Below, piece by piece: positions 43,697 through 52,535 of a stretch of DNA of 64,000 bases (positions are counted from its first letter, which is position 1; every line of letters starts with the position of its first letter). Below the pieces are notes generated by a model that did no database searches, was not told the origin of the DNA, and saw nothing but the letters and a program-made list of their open reading frames with translations. Source of the stretch: Cohnella endophytica (GTDB lineage: Bacteria > Bacillota > Bacilli > Paenibacillales > Paenibacillaceae); NCBI RefSeq assembly GCF_003628305.1, contig NZ_RBZM01000003.1, positions 1-64,000 on the forward strand. Direction: 5' to 3'. Both the position numbers and the translations under genes were made by a program.

Positions 43697-44646
43697 TTTT
43701 CATGGCTGGAGGCAACGCATACTCGCTCGTTCACGAACATAAGACCGGATGGAATCCGGAGGCTTTCCGCGAAAGATACAGCGAAGTATTGGAGCGTTTC
43801 GACTATATCGTCGGGGACTGGGGTTACAATCAGCTTCGCCTCCGGGGCTTTTACCGGGACGGGCATCCGCGGGCGACCAAGGAAAGCACGATTTCGAGTT
43901 TCGTCGATTACATTAACGAATATTGCAATTTCGGCTGCGCCCACTTCGTGCTTACCAAAGTGGACAGCAGCGCTTTGCCTCCCGGAGCGGAGATTTCCCA
44001 GGAGGAAACCCCCGAAGCGATTATCGCGATGAGCGAGACGGGCGAACAAGCCGCCGAGACGGCCGCGGCGCTAAGTAACGGGCCGATCATGCGCTGGCCG
44101 CTTAAGGAAAGAGCTGGCGGGCCTGCCCGCGTGCCTAATATTACGGTTTCCGCGGTGGCAAGAGCCGCGGCGGACGCCGAACGTCGCAATGCAAGCGCTA
44201 ACTCGGGACGCGACGGATCGAACGGCGCATCGTCTTCGCAACCGCGTGGCAATTCATACAAGGGGCAGGATGGCGGGCACAACAACCGGCAAGGGCGATC
44301 CTATAACAACGGATCTTCCGGCGGAGATCGCCGTTCTAACTCGAACGGTCAGGGTAATGGCGTCCAAGCTTCCAACAGGCAATCGACTCCGAGAGGTCCT
44401 CGCCAGTCGGGCGGGGAGCAACAAGCGTCCCGGGCTCCGGTCGAAAATCGGCCGATCGAGGCTCGCCAACCGGAATCACGCGGACCGGATTCATCGCAAG
44501 CCAACCAGGCTCGTCAAGACGCTTCGCGCGGCGACAACCGCTGGCACGGCAAGAACCGGCGCCGCAAGACATTCGGCGGTAAACCGGGTCCTCGCCCGGA
44601 AGGAGCCGCTCGGCCGGAGGCAGGCGCTCCAAGATCAAGCGAATAG
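43693..44646 (+). CDS. yutD: YutD-like protein with long disordered tail
   Basis: Protein of 317 residues. Residues 1-100 follow YutD (DUF1027): [53 protein letters not shown]. Family members are about 100 residues; here a tail of over 200 residues follows, rich in Gln, Asn, Arg, Gly, Ser and Pro, without predicted fold and ending in basic clusters ([11 protein letters not shown]). Translation is coupled to lipA (ATGA overlap). Function unknown. The tail may bind RNA or condense. Confidence 0.88.
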   Translation: MIFMAGGNAYSLVHEHKTGWNPEAFRERYSEVLERFDYIVGDWGYNQLRLRGFYRDGHPRATKESTISSFVDYINEYCNFGCAHFVLTKVDSSALPPGAEISQEETPEAIIAMSETGEQAAETAAALSNGPIMRWPLKERAGGPARVPNITVSAVARAAADAERRNASANSGRDGSNGASSSQPRGNSYKGQDGGHNNRQGRSYNNGSSGGDRRSNSNGQGNGVQASNRQSTPRGPRQSGGEQQASRAPVENRPIEARQPESRGPDSSQANQARQDASRGDNRWHGKNRRRKTFGGKPGPRPEGAARPEAGAPRSSE

Positions 44647-44656
44647 ATCAAAACGA

Positions 44657-44693
44657 AAAAGGCCATTCCCCGTATTGCGAGGGAATGGCCTTT
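44657..44693. terminator. bidirectional terminator between yutD and nadK
   Basis: AAAGGCCATTCCC pairs with GGGAATGGCCTTT; A-rich on the left and T-rich on the right. Confidence 0.9.
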
Positions 44694-44708
44694 CCGTATG
44701 AGTTGCCG

Positions 44709-45500
44709 TTAGTTCGCGTCGATGAAAGCTTCCCGTACGCGATTCCAGAACGGGAAGGGACGATGCCTCGCGAACGTGATTTTGCTTTCCGCGACTTTGC
44801 ACGTAATGGAACTGACGCCGGTCATCCTCATGACTTGATGGTCGATCCCGATCAACAGTTTCACTTCTTGATCGGGAATAATATCGCAATGGTGGTGCTT
44901 CGGGAGAATAACCGAAGAACCCAGCGTTCGATATACCCTGTTGTTAATGGAAGCCATCTCGGCGATCTGCAGGGCTTCCAAGGAAGGGTGGATGACCGCG
45001 CCTCCGAGGCTTTTGTTGTATCCGGTACTTCCGGACGGGGTGGAAATGACGATGCCGTCGCCCCTAAAGGTCTCGAACGGCTCATCGTTAATATGGAGCG
45101 CCGCGACTAACGTGCCGTCCACGCTTTTTAACGAAAACTCGTTAAGAGCCAAATGAATCGATTTTCCGGCCGAGGAAGTAATTTCTACCTGCAGCAGAGG
45201 ATACTGAATTTTGCGGGGCTCCGACGTTGCCATGATATCGACAAGTTCGGATAGCTCATCCTTTTTCCAATCCGCGTAAAACCCGAGATGACCGGTATGT
45301 ACGCCTATAAAAGCGACTTGGTCCAACTGGTATTTGAACCGATGGAACGCTTGAAGCAAAGTTCCGTCTCCTCCGATCGAGACGACGATGTCCGGGTCGC
45401 TTTCGTTCGGCGTGAAACCTTTCAATGCCGCTAACGCGCGGAACTCCTCCGATAAAGCCCGGGACAATCGGTCGCCCCGGTCAAGCAATGCGTATTTCAA
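44709..45500 (-). CDS. nadK: NAD kinase
   Basis: Makes NADP from NAD; 263 residues. GGDGT at 43-47 with the catalytic Asp, the NE pair in LALNEFSL and the GDGIVISTPSGSTGYNKSLGG block are present. TTG at 45500 with AAGGAG upstream matches the N-terminus of Bacillus NadK (length 266); the frame is open further upstream but without RBS. Downstream of ylbJ on the same strand with an 82-base gap. Confidence 0.95.
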   Translation of the reverse strand: MKYALLDRGDRLSRALSEEFRALAALKGFTPNESDPDIVVSIGGDGTLLQAFHRFKYQLDQVAFIGVHTGHLGFYADWKKDELSELVDIMATSEPRKIQYPLLQVEITSSAGKSIHLALNEFSLKSVDGTLVAALHINDEPFETFRGDGIVISTPSGSTGYNKSLGGAVIHPSLEALQIAEMASINNRVYRTLGSSVILPKHHHCDIIPDQEVKLLIGIDHQVMRMTGVSSITCKVAESKITFARHRPFPFWNRVREAFIDAN

Positions 45501-45582
45501 ACCTGGCCGCTCCTTCCGACTCGCCCTGATACTTCTAGCTGATTCGATCATAAACAATAACGGTGTCGAATTCAATCCTCCG

Positions 45583-46872
45583 TTACCGCCCACGTCGAAT
45601 CGCGGCGAGAGCGGCGGCTACCGATCCGGCGGCGATAATGATCGCGATCGTAAGCAAGAACGTAAAAGGCAACCATGCCGCGGAAGAAAAGAACGAAGAT
45701 GCAGGGAGCAGCACGGCATGCGGCGAACCCGGTACCATTGCGTTCATCCCCGGAGGAGGAATGGAGGCGGAACCCGTTATGGCGCTAGGTCCAAGATAAG
45801 GCCAGATCGCGTAGACGATCGCCATGGCCAGAATACCGTGGGCGAGCCTCATCCGCGCGAAGGGTAGGTAACGCCACGCCGTACGGCTCATGAGTCCCGC
45901 GACTTGGGCGTGCACGGACAGTCCGGCCCAACTCAAGACGAAAGCCGCTACGGCGACCCTGTCCACTAACGGGATACCCGGCACTGTGGCGGCGGCTTTC
46001 GAGCCGAGGGTAACTTCGAAGGTTCCGCTGACAAAAGCCGGGGCGAGCTTAGGAGATAAGCCGATTAGCCGAAGAAGCTCCCCCATCGAGTCGCGGAAGA
46101 GCAGAAGCAGCCCGCTGTGCAAAAGCAGATCAAGCACGGCGGAGAAAAATACGACCAATCCGCCTACGATCACGATGAGCGTCAGCGAGGATTGCAGGGA
46201 TTGTTGCAGCATGACGCCGAATGGACGGCCATCCGCAATTCGGGCTCTATGCATCGCTTGCAGCGCGGCGCGGAGTCGTCCTCCTGGCGGTTTCGGAGGA
46301 GTTAACGATAAGTCGCCGGAGGCGCGCGAGCGAAAGCCTGCGACTAATCCGAGCAAGAGCGCCCCGCTGTAATGGGCGACCGCGAGAGCGGGGGCGGCTT
46401 GCAGGCTGCCGAAAAAGCCGATGCTGACGGCGCCGATCAGAAAGATCGGATCGGAGGTCGTCGTCATGGCCACGAGACGTTCTCCCTGGTCGCGGGTGAC
46501 GAGCTTCTGTTCCATCAAACGCGAGGTAAGCTTCGCTCCTACGGGATACCCGGAAGCGAAGCCCATAGCGACGATAAAGCCTCCTACGCCGGGTAACCGG
46601 AACAGCGGACGCATGAACGGATCCAGCAATGTCCCGGCGAGATGGACGATGCCGAATCCTAGAAGAAGTTCCGACATAACGAAGAAAGGGAACAGCGCGG
46701 GGAACAAAATATCCCACCATACGGCTACTCCCCTTAATGCGGCGCTTAAGGCGATATGCGGATTCGCCAGGGCCAAGAAACCGATGACGAGGGAAATTCC
46801 TCCGATCGCGAATACGGTCGCCAGAACGTGACGATCGGATTTGGGCTCGCGAGAGTTCCGAATCATTTCCAT
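45583..46872 (-). CDS. ylbJ: sporulation integral membrane protein YlbJ
   Basis: Polytopic membrane protein of about 429 residues with gate-type nucleoside-recognition domains (PVGAKLTSRLMEQ, TTTSDPIFLIGAVS, the repeat ASGYPVG). YlbJ is made under sigma-E in the mother cell and is needed for spore cortex formation in Bacillus. ATG at 46872 has GGAG about 10 bases upstream; ATG at 46866 is an alternative, and the frame is open to 47016 without RBS. Confidence 0.88.
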   Translation of the reverse strand: MEMIRNSREPKSDRHVLATVFAIGGISLVIGFLALANPHIALSAALRGVAVWWDILFPALFPFFVMSELLLGFGIVHLAGTLLDPFMRPLFRLPGVGGFIVAMGFASGYPVGAKLTSRLMEQKLVTRDQGERLVAMTTTSDPIFLIGAVSIGFFGSLQAAPALAVAHYSGALLLGLVAGFRSRASGDLSLTPPKPPGGRLRAALQAMHRARIADGRPFGVMLQQSLQSSLTLIVIVGGLVVFFSAVLDLLLHSGLLLLFRDSMGELLRLIGLSPKLAPAFVSGTFEVTLGSKAAATVPGIPLVDRVAVAAFVLSWAGLSVHAQVAGLMSRTAWRYLPFARMRLAHGILAMAIVYAIWPYLGPSAITGSASIPPPGMNAMVPGSPHAVLLPASSFFSSAAWLPFTFLLTIAIIIAAGSVAAALAAIRRGR

Positions 46873-46978
46873 AATAGATGTGCTCCAATCCAATCCGGAA
46901 TCGATCGTCGATAAAGTCTCTTGTCCACTATATGATCCGGCATGGACAATCTTGCCGAGGATCTTGGGCGTTATTTTA

Positions 46979-46993
46979 TTGTAAACGGTTACA
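46979..46993. promoter_or_regulatory. candidate cre site (CcpA) overlapping a promoter
   Basis: TTGTAAACGGTTACA matches WTGNAANCGNWNNCW at every position and is nearly palindromic (TGTAA/TTACA). Its right end covers the -35 box of the next feature, a repressing position. Confidence 0.7.
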
Positions 46994-47017
46994 TTAAAAA
47001 CATTGCTGTGATACAAT
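46989..47017 (+). promoter_or_regulatory. sigma-A promoter of the 28-residue membrane-protein gene
   Basis: TTACAT, 17-base spacer, TACAAT, 75 bases before the ATG at 47092. It reads rightward, away from ylbJ. Confidence 0.75.
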
Positions 47018-47091
47018 AGAACTAGTCATAACAAGAACAGTTCATGAACGACCAAGCAACATCAAATTCATTCGAAGGTGGAGTGATGATA

Positions 47092-47178
47092 ATGGCGGGA
47101 ATCGTTGCAGGCCTAATTGTATGCGCTTTCGTATATGTTATTCGCGAGTCCCTGGTCACCCCCGAAGAAGAAGTATAA
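47092..47178 (+). CDS. 28-residue single-pass membrane protein
   Basis: A very short gene with all the marks of a real one: promoter, RBS (GGTGGAG eight bases before ATG 47092), stop TAA at 47176 and a terminator 36 bases later. The product has a Met-Ala-Gly start, a hydrophobic span of about 15 residues (IVAGLIVCAFVYVI) and an acidic tail (TPEEEV). An in-frame ATG at 47086 would add two residues. A cre site over the promoter suggests synthesis only when preferred sugar is absent. No family recognised; such peptides often modify a transporter or oxidase. Confidence 0.7.
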   Translation: MAGIVAGLIVCAFVYVIRESLVTPEEEV

Positions 47179-47213
47179 TGCGATATTCATCTTTCCGGCG
47201 CATGTCCGGTCTC

Positions 47214-47238
47214 GATCGCCCCTTAGGGGCGATTTTTG
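47214..47238 (+). terminator. terminator of the small membrane-protein gene
   Basis: ATCGCCCC-TTA-GGGGCGAT, then TTTT. Confidence 0.9.
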
Positions 47239-47269
47239 CATTTATTCGAAAGTCTCGTTCCGCCCTTTG

Positions 47270-47278
47270 TGGTATAAT
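47270..47278 (+). promoter_or_regulatory. extended -10 promoter of the truncated haemoglobin gene
   Basis: TGG-TATAAT; no evident -35 box. About 110 bases before the TTG start, leaving a leader of about 100 bases in which I see no known motif. Confidence 0.6.
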
Positions 47279-47388
47279 GGGCGTATTCGTCCGGGCATTC
47301 CCGGTAGGGCTTTAAGCCTGCATACAGCTAAGAAAACACGGGTCGACGGAACTTTCGAATTCCCTTGATCCGGCGTAGGAGGTACGAC

Positions 47389-47787
47389 TTGAGCAATTAC
47401 GACTCTTTGTACGAAGCGCTTGGCGAAGCGGAGGGCATCCGCGACCTAGTCGGTAGATTTTATCCGAAGGTTCAAGCGCATCCGTTGTTAGCCCCTCTGT
47501 TTCCCGAGGATATAATCCCCGTCATGGAGAAACAGATTTTATTTTTGACCCAGTTTTTGGGCGGTCCGCCGCTTTACTCCGACGAATACGGGCATCCGAT
47601 GATGCGCGCTCGCCACTTGCCGTTCCCGATTACTCCGGAGAGGGCCGAGGCATGGTTGGATTGCATGACGCGCGCGCTGGCCGAAACGTCCGTCCCGGGT
47701 CCCTTGCAGAAGCTGACGATCGAGAGATTGTCCGGGCCCGCTAATCATTTCGTCAATACCGTATCCGATAACTCGCCAAGCCTATAA
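47389..47787 (+). CDS. yjbI: group II truncated haemoglobin (YjbI-like)
   Basis: Globin of 132 residues from TTG at 47389 (TAGGAGGT six bases upstream). Tyr25 in RFYPKV is the likely B10 tyrosine and His76 in RARHLPF the proximal haem ligand; GGPPLYSDEYGHPMM is the usual group II loop. These globins handle oxygen or reactive nitrogen species; in some Bacillales YjbI sits near spxH. Thirteen bases separate it from the DUF2225 gene. Confidence 0.93.
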   Translation: MSNYDSLYEALGEAEGIRDLVGRFYPKVQAHPLLAPLFPEDIIPVMEKQILFLTQFLGGPPLYSDEYGHPMMRARHLPFPITPERAEAWLDCMTRALAETSVPGPLQKLTIERLSGPANHFVNTVSDNSPSL

Positions 47788-47799
47788 GGAGGCACTACC

Positions 47800-48501
47800 G
47801 TGGAGCCGCTTTTTCAAATTAAAGTTACTTGCATCTGTTGCGAGGAAAGCTTTCAGACGTCTCGGGTGAGACCCAGCTTGAAGAAAGCGGTCAGAACGGA
47901 TACTGATTTCTGCAGCTATTTTAAGTCTGTAAACCCGGATTATTACGTGGTGAGGGTGTGCCCTTATTGCGGATTTTCGTCCACGGAAAATTTCGCGGAT
48001 CGGCTGAACGACAAACAACGGGCGGCCTATTTCGAGAAAATGGGCAATCAATGGAAATACCGGGACTACGGGGGAGAACGCGACGCGGCTACCGCCATGG
48101 ATTGTTATAAGCTCAGTCTACTGACTGCCCAATCGATCGGCGAGAAAGATCGGGTTATCGCCGCATTGCTTCACCATATTGCTTGGCTATATCGTTACGA
48201 AGGGAAGCACGATCAGGAGAGGCGTTTTATTTCGTTTGCCCGAGATGCTTACGTAAGGGTATACGAGACGGAGCGGGATTCGATCAGCAACGCAAAGCTT
48301 ATGTATTTGATCGGGGAACTGTACAGGCGGCTCGGCGAATATCATGAAGCCGTCCGTTGGTTCGGACGGGTCATTCACGATAAGAAGATCACGGATGCCG
48401 CCATGATTCGCGCATCTCGCGAGCAATGGCAGCAAATCCGCGAGGAGATGACGGGCAAGGGAATGGAGCTTCCGGAGGAAATGTTGGAAAACGGGGCTTG
48501 A
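47800..48501 (+). CDS. DUF2225 family protein
   Basis: Protein of 233 residues. Two Cys pairs near the N-terminus (CICC at about 10-13 and CPYC at about 54-57) suggest a zinc site; the rest is helical and tetratricopeptide-like (HHIAWLYRYEGKHDQE, LIGELYRRLGEYHEAVRWFGRV). GTG start with AAGGAGG. DUF2225 proteins are common in Firmicutes; function unknown. Confidence 0.88.
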   Translation: MEPLFQIKVTCICCEESFQTSRVRPSLKKAVRTDTDFCSYFKSVNPDYYVVRVCPYCGFSSTENFADRLNDKQRAAYFEKMGNQWKYRDYGGERDAATAMDCYKLSLLTAQSIGEKDRVIAALLHHIAWLYRYEGKHDQERRFISFARDAYVRVYETERDSISNAKLMYLIGELYRRLGEYHEAVRWFGRVIHDKKITDAAMIRASREQWQQIREEMTGKGMELPEEMLENGA

Positions 48502-48523
48502 ACTATCATCGACGGCAATAGGA

Positions 48524-48760
48524 TTACCGTCGAATCGGACGGTTCGCGAGCAAATAATCCGAATCCGCGTCGACGAGCCGAACGCTTCCGTGGCAGCATG
48601 GGAATACGAGCATAATTTTTCTTCGTCCTCCGTACATATCGGTAACGTCTTCCGGTTTTAAGGGCAGAAGCACGTGCGAGCGGTCGCAAAACGGACATTG
48701 TTGCGCATAAACTTCGTTCATGACAATATCGTAGGGTAGGGAATTACGTAATGGGATCAT
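48524..48760 (-). CDS. small Cys-containing protein, function unknown
   Basis: Protein of 78 residues. CPFC and PCCH motifs about 34 residues apart could form a zinc ribbon, with a short beta-hairpin-like stretch (GGRRKIMLVFPCCHGSVRLVD). ATG at 48760 with AAAGGGGG upstream. Tail to tail with the DUF2225 gene. No named family recognised. Confidence 0.7.
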   Translation of the reverse strand: MIPLRNSLPYDIVMNEVYAQQCPFCDRSHVLLPLKPEDVTDMYGGRRKIMLVFPCCHGSVRLVDADSDYLLANRPIRR

Positions 48761-48837
48761 GTTCAAGCCCCCTTTCGCGTATTCTTAACATACAACAGAG
48801 AATAAGCGTAGCGCAATGAAAACGGAGGGATTACGGA

Positions 48838-50622
48838 ATGAGTAACGCATTACGATGGAATTTGGATTCGCTGTTTCCCGGCGGTTCGGCTTCGCCGCAA
48901 TATGCGGCATTCGTGGGAGAAACCGAGGTACTCGTAACTTCTTTGTTGAAAGAGCTGCAGGATAGCAGCGGTTCTGAGGCCGGGCTAGACCGGTTGACGG
49001 AGTGGACGGATAAGCTTCAAACCGCGGTTTCGAGACTGAGGGAAGCGGATGCGTTCGTCTCTTGCATTACCTCGCAGGACATGAAGGACAAGCGCGCGGT
49101 CGCTTGGACGGAGCGGATTCAAACGTTGTCCTCCAAGCTCAAACAAGCTATGGACTTATACGACGCGAATCTCGCTTCCGTGCCGGATTCGGAATGGCAA
49201 GAATGGAGCGGGCGCGCGGCGGCGGAAATCCGATTCCCGCTGGATGAACGACGCGATTCCGCGAAGGACAAGCTGCCGCCCGCATTGGAAGCCGTTGCTA
49301 GCGAGTTGGCCGTCAACGGTTATCATGGCTGGGGAGAGCATTACAATACGATAGTCGGCCGAATTTCGATCCCTTGGAATGACGATAACGGACAAGAAGA
49401 GAAACTGTTGTCCGTGGGCCAAGCGGCCAACAAGCTGGACGATCCGAATCCTTCCGTACGCGACGCCATGGCCGTCAAATGGGAGGAAGCTTGGTCCGGG
49501 CAAGCGGACTTAACCGCGGACACGCTTAACCGGTTAGCGGGATTCCGACTGAAGCTGTACGGCATGAGAGGCTGGGACGATCCCATAAGGGAACCGCTCC
49601 GGATCAACCGGATGAGCCGCGAGACTTTGGATGCGATGTGGAAAGCGGTAGAAGGCGGAATCGAACCATTGAAGCGTTACTTGAAATTAAAGGCGCAACG
49701 CTTCGGTAAGGAGAAACTGGCATGGCATGACGTCGACGCTCCGATCGCGACGAGCCAAGCCAAAATCCCATTCGAAGAAGCCTCGCACTTGATTACGGAC
49801 GCATTCGAGCGATTTTCCCCGAACATGGCGAAGCTGGCGCGAAAAGCGTTCGAAGAACGCTGGATCGAAGCGGCGGATCGTCCCGGCAAGCGTCCTGGCG
49901 GTTTCTGCACGAGCTTCCCGATCAGCCGCCAAGGCCGGATTTTCATGACCTATTCGGGTACGCCGGGTAACGTGTCCACGTTGGCCCATGAATTGGGTCA
50001 TGCTTATCACGGGGAATTGGTCGAGGAGCTTCCGCCGTTCGCTCAGGATTACGCTATGAACGTAGCGGAGACGGCATCCACTTTCGCCGAGGCGCTCGTA
50101 AGCGATGCTCTGTTAGGCCGGGCGGAGAGCAAGGAGGATAAGCTTGCCCTGCTGGACGATCGGCTTCAGCGCGCCGTCGCGTTCTGTATGAACATTCGCG
50201 CGCGTTTCTTGTTCGAGACGCGATTCTACGACCGCCGTGCGTCCGGTATGCTTGAGGCAGACGAACTGAGCGAGCTAATGGTCGCCGCGCAGAAGGAAGC
50301 CTTCGGCGACGCGTTGGGAAGCTGGCATCCGCATTTTTGGGCGGCCAAGCTGCATTTCTATATTACGGACGTTCCGTTCTACAATTTCCCGTATACGTTC
50401 GGCTATTTGTTCAGTACCGGATTAGTCGCCGTCGCGGAACGGGAAGGCGTTTCGTTCAGCGAACGCTACGACAGCCTGTTGCGGGATACGGGCATTATGA
50501 CGGTGGAGCAGCTTGCTTCCCGCCATCTAGGCATCGCGCTCGACGAGCCTCGCTTCTGGGAAGACGCGGTCGCGAGAGCGGTCGCCGACGTCGAGACGTT
50601 CGCGCGGTTGATCGAGGAATAA
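48838..50622 (+). CDS. pepF: oligoendopeptidase F family (M3) metallopeptidase
   Basis: Cytoplasmic M3B zinc peptidase of 594 residues. The zinc motif HELGH is at 384-388 (TLAHELGHAYHGEL), with the third ligand Glu expected in NVAETASTFAEAL. Cleaves short peptides. RBS CGGAGGG. Single-gene unit with terminator. Confidence 0.95.
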   Translation: MSNALRWNLDSLFPGGSASPQYAAFVGETEVLVTSLLKELQDSSGSEAGLDRLTEWTDKLQTAVSRLREADAFVSCITSQDMKDKRAVAWTERIQTLSSKLKQAMDLYDANLASVPDSEWQEWSGRAAAEIRFPLDERRDSAKDKLPPALEAVASELAVNGYHGWGEHYNTIVGRISIPWNDDNGQEEKLLSVGQAANKLDDPNPSVRDAMAVKWEEAWSGQADLTADTLNRLAGFRLKLYGMRGWDDPIREPLRINRMSRETLDAMWKAVEGGIEPLKRYLKLKAQRFGKEKLAWHDVDAPIATSQAKIPFEEASHLITDAFERFSPNMAKLARKAFEERWIEAADRPGKRPGGFCTSFPISRQGRIFMTYSGTPGNVSTLAHELGHAYHGELVEELPPFAQDYAMNVAETASTFAEALVSDALLGRAESKEDKLALLDDRLQRAVAFCMNIRARFLFETRFYDRRASGMLEADELSELMVAAQKEAFGDALGSWHPHFWAAKLHFYITDVPFYNFPYTFGYLFSTGLVAVAEREGVSFSERYDSLLRDTGIMTVEQLASRHLGIALDEPRFWEDAVARAVADVETFARLIEE

Positions 50623-50655
50623 CGGAAGGATAACGGATATATACGAGCCGAAGCT

Positions 50656-50700
50656 GGCTGCTCAGGATGATTTACAAACCCTGGGCAGCCCTTCTTTGTT
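50656..50700 (+). terminator. terminator of the oligoendopeptidase gene
   Basis: An 11-bp stem (50656-50666 with 50680-50690) and a T-rich tail with interruptions. Confidence 0.75.
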
Positions 50701-50771
50701 GTTGAGGCGAAGCGATTTCGCGGCTTCTTTTCCAACCGTTCATCAAAAAATGCTAAAAATTGACAAAATCA

Positions 50772-50800
50772 TTGAAATTTTCAAAATATTCAATTATACT
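50772..50800 (+). promoter_or_regulatory. promoter of the gene at 50865
   Basis: TTGAAA, 17-base spacer, TATACT in very AT-rich DNA. A second -35-like TTGACA at 50759 has no good -10 partner. Confidence 0.7.
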
Positions 50801-50864
50801 GAGTCCGAAGTCGCAACAGGTAAATACTAGCAAATAAAAAACGTAAGCACAAAGGAGGAAAATG

Positions 50865-51263
50865 ATGGGTTCTGGGCACGTTTCTTTAGCTCGGCAAGTA
50901 GAAGTGGCGTTGGAGAGGCTCGGAGATGAACTTCAGGGAATGAACGCAGGGACGATCGTTTTGCAAATTCGCGACGATGCGGTCGGCAAGTTCGGCATTC
51001 GCCACTTGCCCGTGGATTGCGGTACCCAAGAAAAAGGAACTTCCGGATTGTCCGCGCCGCAAGTACTGAGTTTAAGGAAAATGGCTATCGAGGCTCTTAA
51101 GCACAAGAGCAACTGGACGCATGGGGAAATCAACTACGATTTCGTAGTAAAGCATGGTCAAGTGTACTTAAGTGTCCAGTTCGAATCGAATTACAACATG
51201 GCGAACATCATGTTCCGTTTCTCGCCTAAGAATCGGGAACGCAGAGAAGCTTCCAACGAATAG
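50865..51263 (+). CDS. conserved-looking cytoplasmic protein, function unknown
   Basis: Protein of 132 residues. The second of two adjacent ATGs fits the AGGAGG RBS best. N-terminal helix (ARQVEVALERLGDELQGMN), a strand IVLQIRDDAVGKFGIRHLPVD, and a C-terminal beta part (EINYDFVVKHGQVYLSVQFES). Own promoter and terminator. No family recognised and no membrane segment. Confidence 0.7.
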   Translation: MGSGHVSLARQVEVALERLGDELQGMNAGTIVLQIRDDAVGKFGIRHLPVDCGTQEKGTSGLSAPQVLSLRKMAIEALKHKSNWTHGEINYDFVVKHGQVYLSVQFESNYNMANIMFRFSPKNRERREASNE

Positions 51264-51280
51264 CGGTCGTACATAACGAA

Positions 51281-51316
51281 AAACCGGCAACTCCTTCGGA
51301 GCGTGCCGGTTTTTTG
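51281..51316. terminator. bidirectional terminator
   Basis: AAAACCGGCA pairs with TGCCGGTTTT, with an inner CTCC-TTCG-GAG hairpin; serves the gene at 50865 and the convergent SASP gene. Confidence 0.9.
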
Positions 51317-51337
51317 ACGTGCAAGGTTAAGTATGGA

Positions 51338-51559
51338 TCAGCGCCCGAATTTTCCAGACAGCTGTTGTTCTGCCATTTGCACGAGACGACGGGTAATTTG
51401 ACCGCCGATGGAGCCGGTCTCCCTTGTCAGCATATGACCGTAATAACCGTCTTTCGGGAGCTGGATGCCGAGTTCTTGCGCGATTTCGTACTTCAATTGC
51501 TCTAATGCTTGGGCGGCTTGAGGAACGACTAGGGAATTGCTGCGCGAACGTGATGCCAC
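51338..51559 (-). CDS. alpha/beta-type small acid-soluble spore protein 1
   Basis: Spore DNA-binding protein of 73 residues: SLVVPQAAQALEQLKYEIAQ, the GPR cleavage region (KYEIAQELG) and the DNA-binding LTRETGSIGGQITRRLV. It coats DNA in the A-like form and protects it from UV. GTG start with AAAGGAGGTG. Product similar to the SASP at 55289. Confidence 0.95.
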   Translation of the reverse strand: MASRSRSNSLVVPQAAQALEQLKYEIAQELGIQLPKDGYYGHMLTRETGSIGGQITRRLVQMAEQQLSGKFGR

Positions 51560-51581
51560 TATCGCTCACCTCCTTTGAACG

Positions 51582-51611
51582 TAGTATGGACTTTATTGGC
51601 AGGGCTATGCA
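51582..51611 (-). promoter_or_regulatory. sigma-G promoter of SASP gene 1
   Basis: On the minus strand TGCATA (51611-51606), a 17-base spacer, CATACTA (51588-51582), matching the forespore sigma-G consensus. Confidence 0.75.
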
Positions 51612-51649
51612 TTTGTCGGAAACGATTCCAATAAAAGCAGGACGGGATG

Positions 51650-52519
51650 TTACTCCATTCCGAAATCCAAATCGGGGGAGACGTAAGGCTCTTTCGGAGG
51701 TTCGATTTTGACGGCATTGCTAACGTCGATCTGAATGATTTCGATGCCGTTGTACGACGCGAGGCCTAGCGTGCCGGTTACGGCAACCCAATCATCGGTT
51801 TCGAGCGTGTTCGCTTTATCGAACTTGGCCATGATGCCGTAAGGCGAAGCATCCGCCGAGCAGCAAGAGATCGCGAAACGGCCGACCGCGAACTGTCGGG
51901 ATTCCATCGAACCTTCGCGGTAGACGAACCCGCTGAGCGTAATCGTTTTGCCGATGAAAGCGGTCCGGTATAGATCAAGGGTCGTTAATGTCTCGATAAA
52001 ACGCTTGTCGGTAACTTGAACGATCGGACGTTTAACAAGCTGCTTGCCATACTCGGCATAAACTTCCGTGAATGCGTCGGAAGGGAAGAGGAGATCTGCA
52101 GCGACGGTGCTTTCCAACGGCTTGACCAGCTGCTGAGGAGCGAATTGCACGCCTTTGGCGGTAGCCAGATCGCTTCCGAGAAGGCCGTCGGGCACCGTGA
52201 AGCCGATTAGCAGCGGCAAAGCGAACCAGCCGTACAGCAATAAGCTTCTGCCCCATGTCGCCGGCATTTCGTGGCCGCAATCGCAGGAAGAATCATGGAC
52301 GCCCCCGTCTGACCAATTACGAAAAGAGGCATAAAGCTGCTGCGCCGCGATCGCGTACATCGCGAGAGCCGACAGCTTGACGATTAATTGCATGCGACCG
52401 GCTATGTATAGATTCAAATGCTCCGTCCGGACGAGATGAACGATAAAAAAAGCAAAACAACCGAGCAATAATGCTCTAGCCAAATAATGGACGGACATGA
52501 CGACATGCCGATTATTCAT
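51650..52519 (-). CDS. ycgQ: TIGR03943 family protein (DUF1980, YcgQ-like)
   Basis: Protein of 289 residues with two N-terminal membrane segments, a Cys/His patch (DSSCDCGHEM, about 79-88), a third membrane segment and a C-terminal OB-like domain (GFVYREGSM, CCSADASPYGIMAKF, DDWVAVTGTL). These proteins occur almost always beside a DUF318 permease, here 16 bases upstream in the same operon. Linked by several groups to zinc homeostasis; the molecular role is not settled. Confidence 0.88.
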   Translation of the reverse strand: MNNRHVVMSVHYLARALLLGCFAFFIVHLVRTEHLNLYIAGRMQLIVKLSALAMYAIAAQQLYASFRNWSDGGVHDSSCDCGHEMPATWGRSLLLYGWFALPLLIGFTVPDGLLGSDLATAKGVQFAPQQLVKPLESTVAADLLFPSDAFTEVYAEYGKQLVKRPIVQVTDKRFIETLTTLDLYRTAFIGKTITLSGFVYREGSMESRQFAVGRFAISCCSADASPYGIMAKFDKANTLETDDWVAVTGTLGLASYNGIEIIQIDVSNAVKIEPPKEPYVSPDLDFGME

Positions 52520-52535
52520 AACGGGCCGCCTCCCA

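Noticed and set aside
46873..47016. Longer N-terminus for YlbJ
   Set aside because: It would cross the cre site and the opposite promoter and has no RBS; start at 46872 agrees with the family length.
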